Shown: positions 10,385-21,812 of the stretch, piece after piece | Layout of the letters: every line of letters begins with the position of its first letter | How positions within the stretch are numbered: the stretch's first letter is position 1 | NCBI RefSeq assembly: GCF_002127325.2 | Contig: NC_035441.2 | Coordinates: 147,264,003-147,328,002, forward strand | Source: Helianthus annuus | Taxonomy: Eukaryota; Streptophyta; Magnoliopsida; Asterales; Asteraceae | Length of the DNA stretch: 64,000 nt | Reading direction: 5' to 3' | Translations under genes and position numbers: made by a program | The notes under the pieces: generated by a model | What the model was told of the DNA's origin: nothing | Database searches by the model: none | What the model saw: only the letters and a program-made list of their open reading frames with translations

Positions 10385-12078
10385 TGATGTGTGTAAAATG
10401 CAACATATAAAACACATCAATTAAGGCATAAAACTAACCCTTTTTAAGTACTAATGTTGGAAAAAGAGTGTTTTTGTCTTCCTTTTGAATTTTCAGGATG
10501 AAATGAGCTCAAAATCACAAAAGAAGCAAAAAGACCACTAATTCTACCATAAATACAAGAAAAGGAACAAAAGTAAACTGCCCGGACCCTCAACGGCACC
10601 TCCCAAGACAAAGAGAAGAGAACAGAGTCTGAACACGCCCCGTGTCCAGTGAACACGGGGGCGTGCCCAGGAAGCAGCAGAAAAGACAAATCAGTAGAAG
10701 CTTCCATTGCTCACCACGGGGCCGTGCCCAGCGGGCACGGGGGCGTGTTGAAAGTACAGCAGGCGCATTAATTGTAATTCGCAATTACAATTAATGAAGA
10801 GAGAGAATGTCAGACGGGCACGGGGCCGTGTCCAGCGGACACGGGGCCGTGTCCAGCGTTCTGTTCAGCCTATAAATAGAGGAGCTTGGTTTCATTCTCT
10901 CTCATCCCTTGGCACACCACCTCTCTCACACTTCATCCACCACCCATCACCATCATAACACCATCATCCACCACCATCATCCATTGTCCATCGTAGAGTG
11001 TGTGAGTCGTCTCGGGATCCAAGATTGATCGTAAGAGTTCTTGACAATCAAGGCCATGTTTGCCTAAGTCTCTTACATCACTTGGTGAAGACAAGTGTTT
11101 AGTATAATACTTTTTATTTTTAATCTTTTGCACTTTTTATTTGGTTTTGTATTAATGACTTTAATAACTAGTTACTTATGTTGAAGGTGATCTTTCCTTA
11201 TCGTTTGTCCGTGGTGTCTTGGCGTTATTTTACTGTCTATATAAAATAAAAGATTTTCACCATTCATATCTCCACGGTCTATATGGAGGTATGTTGGCTA
11301 CCTGGTCGGGGGTTAAGGGAACGGTTTGGTAAGGGTCTTGCCCTTGTTCAGCGTTTAGAGGTCCTGCTTGGGACCTGGGTCAAATTTAGTAGGATCTCCT
11401 TCAATGCCCATAGGTATTGGATGGCGGGGATCCAAACTCTTTGACCCCCTCATAAGCTAACTACTATTAATACTTTAACCCGGCTATTTAGGACTGTATC
11501 CCTGCTGACTCAGACTACTTAGCCGAGGGTAACGTCACCGCCAAAAGCGGGGCCTACCATAATTTGCATTAATAACTTAATTCATTATCTTCCAATAATC
11601 CGACCCTTTAGGATTGTATCCTTGCTGACTCAAACTACTGGGTTGAGGGTAACGTCGCCTTCAAAAGAGGGGCCTACTACAATAACTAAGATAATCTCTT
11701 AAACAAGTGCAAAAGTGCGAAAATAATCAAAGGTTATACTAATACACGAGTCGGATCCAAGTGATTCATCTTGTCTATCTTTTTTTTATTTTATTTTCTT
11801 TTTCAGCATTTAGTTAGTTTTTATTTTTCTTAGTTTAAAACAATTTTCTAACTTTTTGATTTGATTAGACGTTGAGGATAAACCGGTATTAAAAGCTCTT
11901 GTGTCCTTGGACGACCTCGGTATCTTACCAACACTATACTACGTCCACGATGGGTGCACTTGCCCATATGTGTGTTTAGTGTTAGTGAATATCGTGTTTT
12001 ATAAATTTAAAACTTGGCTAAAAGTGTAAAAAGGGCTTAAATAAACATCTAAAAATATATTACACCTAACGCACATCA
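10385..12078 (+). repeat. 3' LTR of the Athila-like element
   Basis: 1694 bp, with no difference seen from 4295-5988. It is followed by the AGAAG duplication at 12079-12083, after which the interrupted Tekay LTR resumes. Confidence 0.95.
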
Positions 12079-12083
12079 AGAAG

Positions 12084-12929
12084 TATTTGTATCACTAGTC
12101 TAGCAGTATCTATCAATAACCTTCCTCTCCCGAGGCCCAAAGTACATAATCCCGATATTAACTTAAGTATAAGAAATCTTCCAAACCCATTCCCGACCCT
12201 GGGAATCCCATGCCTTGGTAAGGGTGTGAACTCACCTTGGTTTGCTCGGCAGATACACAGAAAGGTCAAGTCTAGCTGCTAGTGGTCAACCACGTCCTAC
12301 CATGGTTACCATACAAGTCAGGTTTTGGTTTCGAGTAGTGCACATAAGTATCACATAAGCTAGCAGGTGATTAACACATATCGATCATGGCAAACACACA
12401 GTGCACGTAAACATATTAGCAGTCAATTCCATAACATCTGATACTTGTACGATCCAAAGGTAAAGCCCAATAACAGGCGGCCCAACATGTTGTGCGTTCA
12501 GCACAGCCTTGTGCGATCCACAACATGTTGTGCGATTCAATTAAACACCCGGCCCAAATAACAGCCCGCTCAAACATACATACGGCCCAATAACTAACTA
12601 TAGGTCTTGTGCGATCCGGACGGCTTGTGCGATCCGGTCGACTTGTGCGATCCATTTTGGGTTGTGCGATTGGAACAAGTCCAGCCCAACTTGTCCACCT
12701 GGCCCAATCCGTTAAACAACTTGTGCGATCCAACAGTCTTGTGCGACTGAGGACCCCTTGTGCGACTGAGCAACTTATGCGAATGGACTTCTTGTGCCAT
12801 TAGTTTAAACATCCGAATCTTATGCATATCATTTATAGAAAATCAACAGTTATCAATCATACCATAAATCGGTCAAAGCAATCAACCAGTTTCCTATTTT
12901 CGTGGTTAACAATCAACAACTAACTAGTT
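12084..12929 (-). repeat. Tekay LTR 0, second piece, truncated
   Basis: Continues LTR 0 after the Athila-like insertion and matches 15089-15934 and 22415-23260 with several substitutions. It stops at 12929 where the full LTRs go on for another 776 bp. It contains about ten TGTGCGA-type motifs between 12440 and 12800. Confidence 0.92.
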
Positions 12930-12956
12930 GCCACGCTGTTGCTGCTGCTGCTGTTG
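12930..12956. repeat. 27-bp templated filler at a deletion junction
   Basis: The 27 bases between the LTR 0 break and the truncated internal region duplicate 13040-13066, about 110 bp away (GCCACGCTG followed by CTG repeats). This is the form left by end-joining repair with copied filler DNA. Confidence 0.75.
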
Positions 12957-13108
12957 TTATTGTTGTTGTGATTCTGGTTCAACTGGGGGCAATCCCGCTT
13001 GAAGTGGCCTTCAACACCACACTGAAAGCATCCTCTGTTGCCACGCTGTTGCTGCTGCTGCTGTTGGTTTTGAGGAGCTAGTGGTTGTTGTTGGTTCTGA
13101 TTCGCAGG

Positions 13109-14172
13109 TCATGAGCTCCTGCAATCTTTAGCTTCGTGCCCTATCTTGAGACATCTCTGACAGCGGCCCTTGCGGCACTGACCACTGTGGTGTCTGTTGC
13201 ACCTGTTACATAGTGGGCGAATTCCCCGATATCCACCCTGCCCCTGACTACCAAAAGTTTGCTGACCCGGGCTCTGGAAATCATTATTCTTGCGTTGCTG
13301 CTGTGCTTGAGACTGAACGGTAGCGGAACCGTTGTTGGAATCCCCATCCCATTTCCGCTTGTTGTCATTGGGGGTAGCAGGAGTAGTAGAAGTGGTCGCG
13401 GTAGCAGTAGCGCTGATGCGCTTAGGCAACCTGTTCTGTTCCACTGCCTGATCCGTGAGGCGATGAGCAAGACGCTGAATGTCCTGGATATTGTCGAGGT
13501 TAGCCGATGTCACATGGCTCTGAATTTCTGATGCTAAACCCTTGAGGTACAACTCAATGCGCTTGATTGGAGGGTCCACCATGGTTGGACACAACATGGC
13601 CAGCTCGTTTGACCGTTTCGTATAAGCTTCAATTTCCGACCCCGTCATTTTCAGATGATAGAGCTCCACCTCCAACTTGTGGATGTCATCACGTGTGCAG
13701 TATTCCCGCTTGATCAGTTCCTTGAAATCGTTCCAAGGGGTGGCGTTAGCAGCTGCCAGCCCTAAAATCTGAACTTGCGCGTTCCACCAAGTCAGCGCAA
13801 TTCCTTCCAAAGTACCAGTGGCGTATTTCACCCTGCGAGCCTCAGGGCATTCACACATCTCAAACACCGACTCGAGCTTCTCAAACCAATGGAGGAGTCC
13901 CACTGCTCCTTCAGTGCCACTAAACGTACTAGGACGACAGTCCATGAAGTTCTTGAAAGTGCAAACAGGTTGCTGTGCGTGTTGACCTATTGTGTACGAA
14001 TAGGACAAAGTTAAACACAAGAGTTGGTCTAGAAGTGTAGGATCTAAAGATCTTAGTGTGAGTTACGACTGCAGGATATACCTCCTGCCTGTGCGGCTGC
14101 AAGTGCCGCAACGACTTGTTCGTTAATCAGAGCCGTCAACTGGGCTTGAGTCATGTTAATACGTCCAGACAT
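13109..14172 (-). pseudogene. Tekay gag, second copy (truncated unit)
   Basis: The same sequence as the gag copy at 20435-21498, offset by 7326 bp and with an identical derived protein. Predicted exons are 14082-14172 and 13109-13986 around a 95-bp intron. The frame ends at a TGA (13109-13111) in the linker between zinc knuckles. After this the unit loses its pol at the 12956/12957 junction, so nothing but gag could be made from this unit. Confidence 0.85.
13987..14081 (-). other. Predicted intron in Tekay gag, copy 2
   Basis: The copy at -7326 of the intron described for 21313-21407, with the same GT and AG ends. Confidence 0.65.
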
Positions 14173-14469
14173 GATCTTCATAGCAAAGGTAACACAAGTG
14201 AGAGAGGTTCGCGAAAAGTGCGATGACAGAAGAGAGTAAGCACACAAATGTTCTCAGGCAATAGTGGTTATGTGTATCTAAGCATACCCTGAGCAAAGTT
14301 CTATGTAATCTAGCAAGTAGGCAATATAAACATAAACCATATTACTTAGGATGTTGAGTCTTGCACGTGGAGCGAAGCGTCGTTGTGGATCGTTGAGCAC
14401 TGTACTGGTTATAGTCTGGTTTTAATAAAAACGTTTTTCTCTTATTAAAACCGAGTTCTCTATAACCAA

Positions 14470-14483
14470 TGGTTCTGATACCA
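14470..14483 (-). other. Tekay primer-binding site, copy 2 (iMet)
   Basis: On the minus strand TGGTATCAGAACCA lies four bases inside LTR A. It differs by one base from the complement of the initiator Met tRNA 3' end. Confidence 0.8.
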
Positions 14484-14486
14484 ATC

Positions 14487-16709
14487 TGTCACACCCCCAA
14501 AATCCACACGCGGAGTACCACCGCATGGAGGCGTGACATGACCAGGATCAAGCCACCAATCATATTGAACATATAAGTAATTAGCAAACGTAAATGTATA
14601 TCAACCCACAATATGAAAGGTGTTCATATAACGTAGTTTATGTAGCGGAAGCATAGTATAAAAATCTAACATAATTATTAAGTTTTCAACTGTCATAAGT
14701 GTTTAGCAAAACATCCACGATCCATGTCCACAACGATTGCGCCTCCCGTGCAAGCTCCATGTATACCTATGGTCCTGCAAGGCATGTAACAGAGAGTCAA
14801 CAACTAGTTGAGCGAGTTCACAGTGGTTTGTTCAGTTATAGTAGTCGTATTGTAAATCGTATGTTCGTTTAGTAATCCAGGTATTGTATGCATTTGTATC
14901 GCAGCCCTCTAGGCATGTGTGCGAAGATTAGTGGGAGTTTCCCAAGTATTCTAGACTAGGTATATTTGTATCGCAGCCCACCCGACATGTGTGCGAAGTT
15001 TAGTGTATGGTTCGCAGCCATTCCAGGCATGTGTGCGAAGATTAGTTCTATTATCGCAGCCATTCCCGGCGTGTGTGCGAAGAGAAGTATTTGTATCACT
15101 AGTCTAGCAGTATCTATCAATAACCTTCCTCTCCCGAGGCCCAAAGTACATAATCCCGATATTAACTTAAGTATAAGAAATCTTCCAAACCCATTCCCGA
15201 CCCTGGGAATCCCATGCCTTGGTAAGGGTGTGAACTCACCTTGGTTTGCTCGGCAGATACACAGAAAGGTCAAGTCTAACTGCTAGTGGTCAACCACGTC
15301 CTAGCATGGTTACCATACAAGTCAGGTTTTGGTTTCGAGTAGTGCACATAAGTATCACATAAGCTAGCAGGTGATTAACACATATCGATCATGGCAAACA
15401 CACAGTGCACGTAAACATATTAGCAGTCAATTCCATAACATCTGATACTTGTACGATCCAAAGGTAAAGCCCAATAACAGGCGGCCCAACATGTTGTGCG
15501 TTCAGCACAGCTTTGTGCGATCCACAACATGTTGTGCGATTCAATTAAACACCCGGCCCAAATAACAGCCCGCTCAAACATACATACGGCCCAATAACTA
15601 ACTATAGGTCTTGTGCGATCCGGACGGCTTGTGCGATCCGGTCGACTTGTGCGATCCATTTTGGGTTGTGCGATTGGAACAAGTCCAGCCCAACTTGTCC
15701 ACCTGGCCCAATCCGTTAAACAACTTGTGCGATCCAACAGTCTTGTGCGACTGAGGACCCCTTGTGCGACTGAGCAACTTATGCGAATGGACTTCTTGTG
15801 CCATTAGTTTAAACATCCGAATCTTATGCATATCATTTATAGAAAATCAACAGTTACCAATCATACCATAAATCGGTCAAAGCAATCAATCAGTTTCCTA
15901 TTTTCGTGGTTAACAATCAACAACTAACTAGTTTCAACTTAACCATTAATCGATCAAATGAGGGTTTTATCATCTTAATTCTTATGAACCCTAATTAATC
16001 GTAATCATGAACAATAATTCAAAACACTTAAACATATTCATCTAAGGGTTTCAATCATCTCATGATACTTCATACTCGACCATACAACAATCCGGTTTCA
16101 TATACATGAAGCCGATTAACAAGCTTTCGGTTCTAGTTCATCATGTAAACAATTCGAAAGCAAGCTATGATAGCCGATTATCATCATCACACACATCCGA
16201 TTCACAAGAACATAATCACATAACATCATTGTTCATCATAATAAACAACACTTAATCATTATATCAATCATGGAATCACAACACCATTCAATCAAGAAAT
16301 CAACAATAGAACACTAACCGATTAGTAGGTGAAACAAGGAAGACAATCCGAATCAAAAAGATCTTCGAGGAGCTAGGTGTTGTTGTCGTCGGCTATGAGA
16401 GGAGAGGGGAAGAGAATAGGGTTTGTGTGTGTTATGAGAGTTGTAACAAATGAGAGAACAACCCCAATGATGGGTGTTTGTTTGCGTATAAGAGGAGTGG
16501 GCCGAACCCTTCCCTTGGGTTGCCCTTGCTTGGGTTTCAAGTACAAAAAGGTAGAGTCCAAATGGACTTGTGCGATCGGCCCAAATGGACTTGTGCGATC
16601 GGGTTCAAATACGTAATAACACATAACATAACATACATTCATTAATCATAATAGTTCACATAATCACATAGCGTTACACAAAGATAGTTTCGAAATACGA
16701 GTTGTCACA
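14487..16709 (-). repeat. Tekay LTR A (middle LTR)
   Basis: 2223 bp. I find one difference from LTR B: G at 16704 against A at 24030. In LTR 0, by contrast, I see about seven differences in the 1447 bp that can be compared. It serves both as 3' LTR of the complete unit and as 5' LTR of the truncated one. The polypurine-like tract of the complete unit (minus strand AAGTTGGGGATAA) abuts it at 16710-16722. Confidence 0.95.
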
Positions 16710-16771
16710 TTATCCCCAACTTAAAAGAAATTTCGTCCCGAAATTTGGTACGTACTCACTGAGGAAGCTAG

Positions 16772-19700
16772 TTAAGTTGCATGGTTTTCCTGGGGTGTCA
16801 CATCCTCCCCCCGTTGATATGGAATTTCGTCCCGAAATTCCGCGGTAGCTTCAGCCTCAGTAGTGGTTGTACTGTTCGCGAACAATTGGGGGTACTTTTC
16901 TTTCATCTGAACTTCGCGTTCCCAGGTGAACTCTGGGCCACGACGGGAGTTCCAATGAACTCGAACAAGAGGTATTCTGGTGTGCTTGAGGACCTTAACA
17001 TCCCGGTCCGTGATTTCAACAGGTTCCTCGACGAAGTGTAACTGTTCGTCGATAGTGAGCTCCTTCAAAGGAACTATTAGGGTCTCATCTGACAGACACT
17101 TCTTCAGATTCGACACGTGGAAAACATTGTGAACTGCCCCGAGTTCTGCTGGTAGGTTCAGTTTGTAGGCTACTTTGCCTATTCTTTCTATGATTTTGAA
17201 CGGTCCGACGTACCGTGGATTAAGTTTACCTCGTTTGCCAAAACGAACCACACCCTTCCAGGGTGAGACTTTGAGTAGCACTCGATCCCCAACTTGGAAC
17301 TCGAGTGGTTTCCTGCGCTTATCAGCGTAACTTTTCTGACGGTCACGAGCCGCCGCCATGCGTTGCCGTATCTGTGCAATCCGTTCAGTAGCATCAACTA
17401 CCATTTCTGGTCTTGTGATTTGACTATCCCCCACCTCTGCCCAACAGAGAGGTGACCGGCATTTACGTCCGTACAATGCCTCGAATGGAGCGACTTGAAT
17501 GCTGGTGTGGTAACTGTTATTGTACGAGAACTCCACTAAAGGGAGATGCTTTTCCCAGCTGTTGCCGAAATCAATAACACATGCCCGAAGCATGTCTTCT
17601 AGGGTTTGAATCGTGCGCTCAGACTGCCCATCCGTCTGAGGGTGATATGCTGTGCTCATGTCTAATCGAGAGCCAAAGGATTTGTGCATTTCTTGCCACA
17701 GTTCTGAAATAAATCGTGCATCACGATCCGAAATGATAGAGGTGGGCACCCCGTGCCTCGAGACCACTTCTTTCAAGTAGATGTCTGCTAATGTGGAGAA
17801 CTTGTCCGTTTCTTTTATTGCCAAGAAGTGAGCAGACTTTGTGAGTCGATCCACGATCACCCAAATAGTATCGTTCCCACGCTGGGATCTAGGCAGGTCA
17901 GTAACAAAGTCCATGGAAATTTCCTCCCATTTCCACTGTGGTATCTTGGGTTGCTGAAGTAGGCCTGATGGTTTCTAATATTCCACCTTGACTCTCGCAC
18001 AGGTCAAGCATTTGCCGACGTAAGTTTCTATGTGGGCCTTCATGCTAGGCCACCAGTACGTTGTCCTGATGTCGTGGTACATCTTATCTGAACCAGGATG
18101 TACCGAGTAGCGAGACTTGTGTGCTTCATCCATCACAAGTTCTCGTAAATCGCCATATAGTGGAACCCAAATACGCCCCGTTACATAGTAGGCGCCGTCT
18201 TCCTTCTGTTCTAATCGTTGCCTTGAGCCGCGTAAGGCTTCAGCCTTGACGTTTTCTGGTTTCAATGCTTCTACCTGAGCATCTCGTATCTGTGCAGGAA
18301 GACCAGACTGAATAGTAAGCTGTAGTGCTCGCACGCGTCTAGGTAGAGTGTCTTTTCGACTGAGAGCGTCAGCCACAACGTTGGCTTTGCCTGAATGGTA
18401 CTTGATGGCGCATTCATAATCCTTCAATAGCTCAACCCATCGACGTTGACGCATGTTCAATTCCTTCTGCTTGAAGATATGCTCGAGACTCCTGTGATCG
18501 GTGTAGATAGTGCACTCGGTACCGTACAGGTAGTGTCGCCATATCTTAAGCGCGAAAACAACAACTCCCAGCTCTAAATCGTGCGTCGTGTAGTTCCGTT
18601 CATGAACCTTGAGTTGGCGCGAAACGTAAGCAATAACTTTATCTCGTTGCATCAATACAGAACCAAGCCCCTGTATCGATGCGTCACAATAGACCACAAA
18701 ATCGTCCGTGTCCTCTGGCAATGAGAGGATAGGTGCACTGCAAAGTCTATCCTTTAAGTGCTGAAAAGCGGTTTTCTGAGTATTACCCCAACGGTAGGTG
18801 ACACCCTTCTGCGTCAGTAGTGTAAGCGGTTGTGCAATCTTTGAGAAATCTTTAATGAATCGTTTGTAATAACCCGCCAAACCCAAGAACTGGCGTATTT
18901 CCGTTGGCGTACGCGGTGCAGGCCAGTTCCTTATCGAATCTACCTTTGATGGATCAACATGGATCCCATCCTTGTTTACCACATGGCCTAGAAAGTGGAC
19001 TTCACAAAGCCAGAAGTCGCATTTTGAAAACTTGGCGTACAGCTATTCTGATCGAAAAAGCTTCAAAATAAGTCGTAAATGCTGCTCGTGTTCCTCCCGA
19101 CAGTAGATTAGGATGTCGTCGATAAATACAATCACAAACTTGTCTAGGTAGGGCTTGCATACCCTGTTCATAAGGTCCATAAAGACTGCCGGTGCGTTCG
19201 TTAGCTCGAATGGCATGACTAGAAACTCGTAGTGGCCTTAACGAGTTCTGAATGCTGTTTTGGAGACGTCCTCATCCCGGACTCTCACCTGATGGTAACC
19301 TGACCTTAGATCAATCTTGGAGTAGTAGCTCGACCCTTGCAACTGGTCGAATAAGTCATCAATACGTGGAAGAGGATAGCGATTCTTCACTGTCACCTTG
19401 TTCAGTTCACGGTAGTCAATGCACATCCTGAAGGTACCGTCCTTCTTTTTCACGAATAATACTGGAGCTCCCCAGGGCGAAGAGCTAGGTCGGATAAATC
19501 CCTTATCCAAGAGTTCTTGTAGCTGTGTTGATAGTTCTTCCAATTCTGATGGAGCTAAGCGATATGGTGCACGTGCTATGGGTGCTGCTCCTGGAGCTAG
19601 TTCAATCTGGAATTCGACCTGGTGATGAGGCGGTAAACCAGGTAAGTCTTCAGGAAACACCTGAGGAAAGTCGCGTACTACTGGAATATCCTCCAATCTC

Positions 19701-20434
19701 TTCTCTTTCGTTGACGCGTCAGTAACAAGTGCCAAGATGGCAGCGTGGCCCTTTCGTAAACTCTTCTGAGCCTTTAGAAAGGGGATGATGCCAACCACTG
19801 CACCACTCTTATCGCCTTGAATCACGAGAGGTTCTTTACCAGAACGAGGAATGCGAACGATCTTCTCTTTACATAAGATCTCTGCGCGCTGTTGGGATAA
19901 CCAGTCCATTCCAATGACGATGTCGAAACTACCGAAAACTATGGGAATGAGATCGATAGAGAAAGTCTGACCAGCGAGGATAAGATTACAACCCTGAACT
20001 ACGTGTGTGGCCTCTAGACTTTTACCGTTAGCTAACTCTACGACATGTTTGGTGCTTAAGGGAGTTGGTGCACGTTTTAACATTTGGTTAACTTTTAGAG
20101 ACATATAACTTGTATCCGCACCCGAATCAAACAATACAGTAACATAAAAGTCGTCGAGAAGAAACTTACCCATAACTACGTTGGGATCATTCCTTGCTTC
20201 TCCCTGCCCCAGCACAAATGCACGTCCTATAGCTTCATTGCCATTATTGTTTCCACCGTTGTTGTTCCCATTGCCCTGATTGTTATTGTTGTTGTGATTC
20301 TGGTTCAACTGGGGGCAATCCCGCTTGAAGTGGCCTTCAACACCACACTGAAAGCATCCTCTGTTGCCACGCTGTTGCTGCTGCTGCTGTTGGTTTTGAG
20401 GAGCTAGTGGTTGTTGTTGGTTCTGATTCGCAGG
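16772..20434 (-). pseudogene. Tekay pol: protease, RT, RNase H, integrase, chromodomain
   Basis: The minus-strand frame of gag continues without shift down to the stop at 16772-16774. It passes three in-frame stops: TAA 19238-19240, TAG 19043-19045 and TAG 17975-17977. In order it contains a third zinc knuckle ([14 protein letters not shown]), protease ([12 protein letters not shown]), reverse transcriptase with its catalytic box as FIDDIL near 19090, RNase H ([12 protein letters not shown]), the integrase zinc finger and core ([19 protein letters not shown]), a GPY/F-like region and a C-terminal chromodomain-like segment ([15 protein letters not shown]). Such chromodomains guide chromovirus integration. 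Three of the four stops in the whole frame fit C-to-T changes from CGA or CAG, consistent with decay of methylated cytosines. Confidence 0.9.
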
Positions 20435-21498
20435 TCATGAGCTCCTGCAATCTTTAGCTTCGTGCCCTATCTTGAGACATCTCTGACAGCGGCCCTTGCG
20501 GCACTGACCACTGTGGTGTCTGTTGCACCTGTTACATAGTGGGCGAATTCCCCGATATCCACCCTGCCCCTGACTACCAAAAGTTTGCTGACCCGGGCTC
20601 TGGAAATCATTATTCTTGCGTTGCTGCTGTGCTTGAGACTGAACGGTAGCGGAACCGTTGTTGGAATCCCCATCCCATTTCCGCTTGTTGTCATTGGGGG
20701 TAGCAGGAGTAGTAGAAGTGGTCGCGGTAGCAGTAGCGCTGATGCGCTTAGGCAACCTGTTCTGTTCCACTGCCTGATCCGTGAGGCGATGAGCAAGACG
20801 CTGAATGTCCTGGATATTGTCGAGGTTAGCCGATGTCACATGGCTCTGAATTTCTGATGCTAAACCCTTGAGGTACAACTCAATGCGCTTGATTGGAGGG
20901 TCCACCATGGTTGGACACAACATGGCCAGCTCGTTTGACCGTTTCGTATAAGCTTCAATTTCCGACCCCGTCATTTTCAGATGATAGAGCTCCACCTCCA
21001 ACTTGTGGATGTCATCACGTGTGCAGTATTCCCGCTTGATCAGTTCCTTGAAATCGTTCCAAGGGGTGGCGTTAGCAGCTGCCAGCCCTAAAATCTGAAC
21101 TTGCGCGTTCCACCAAGTCAGCGCAATTCCTTCCAAAGTACCAGTGGCGTATTTCACCCTGCGAGCCTCAGGGCATTCACACATCTCAAACACCGACTCG
21201 AGCTTCTCAAACCAATGGAGGAGTCCCACTGCTCCTTCAGTGCCACTAAACGTACTAGGACGACAGTCCATGAAGTTCTTGAAAGTGCAAACAGGTTGCT
21301 GTGCGTGTTGACCTATTGTGTACGAATAGGACAAAGTTAAACACAAGAGTTGGTCTAGAAGTGTAGGATCTAAAGATCTTAGTGTGAGTTACGACTGCAG
21401 GATATACCTCCTGCCTGTGCGGCTGCAAGTGCCGCAACGACTTGTTCGTTAATCAGAGCCGTCAACTGGGCTTGAGTCATGTTAATACGTCCAGACAT
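20435..21498 (-). pseudogene. Tekay gag with a short intron
   Basis: Predicted exons are 21408-21498 (starting MSGRINMTQAQL) and 20435-21312, giving 322 residues up to a TGA at 20435-20437. The capsid region (FSGTEGAVGLLHWFEKLESV) is followed by a charged linker and two zinc knuckles (CNRCNRHHSGQC and CQRCLKIGHEAKDC). Without splicing, the N-terminus and the capsid are separated by stops. With the 95-bp segment removed the join is in frame and reads AAAQAGGQHAQQPVCTFK. The TGA most likely replaced a CGA Arg codon, because the frame continues directly into the third zinc knuckle and pol. Confidence 0.82.
21313..21407 (-). other. Predicted 95-bp intron in Tekay gag
   Basis: The minus strand shows GGAG then GTATATCC at the 5' border and ACAATAG then GTCAAC at the 3' border. 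Stops lie inside in the gag frame. Removal joins G to GT as a Gly codon (phase 1) and restores the gag frame. It is present at the same place in both gag copies. Confidence 0.7.
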
Positions 21499-21795
21499 GA
21501 TCTTCATAGCAAAGGTAACACAAGTGAGAGAGGTTCGCGAAAAGTGCGATGACAGAAGAGAGTAAGCACACAAATGTTCTCAGGCAATAGTGGTTATGTG
21601 TATCTAAGCATACCCTGAGCAAAGTTCTATGTAATCTAGCAAGTAGGCAATATAAACATAAACCATATTACTTAGGATGTTGAGTCTTGCACGTGGAGCG
21701 AAGCGTCGTTGTGGATCGTTGAGCACTGTACTGGTTATAGTCTGGTTTTAATAAAAACGTTTTTCTCTTATTAAAACCGAGTTCTCTATAACCAA

Positions 21796-21809
21796 TGGTT
21801 CTGATACCA
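21796..21809 (-). other. Tekay primer-binding site (iMet)
   Basis: On the minus strand, just inside LTR B, TGGTATCAGAACCA matches the initiator Met tRNA primer site with one difference. Confidence 0.85.
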
Positions 21810-21812
21810 ATC

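Larger units (their letters stand above)
4295..12078 (+). mobile_element. Young Athila-like gag-protease-only LTR retrotransposon
   Basis: A complete 7784-bp element: LTRs 4295-5988 and 10385-12078 (1694 bp each, no difference seen), flanked by AGAAG at 4290-4294 and 12079-12083. LTRs start TGATGTGTG and end CGCACATCA. A tRNA-Asp-type primer-binding site follows the 5' LTR and a G-rich purine tract precedes the 3' LTR. It codes for gag and an aspartic protease, but I find no reverse transcriptase, RNase H or integrase in the 1.8 kb after the protease. It therefore fits the class of gag-containing non-autonomous LTR elements. Identical LTRs indicate very recent insertion. Confidence 0.92.

Noticed and set aside
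12416..12827. Minus-strand frames with repeated DRTSRPDRT and SHKxxGSHK words, also at 15420 and 22746
   Set aside because: They are translations of the TGTGCGATCC repeats of the Tekay LTR and occur in all three LTRs.
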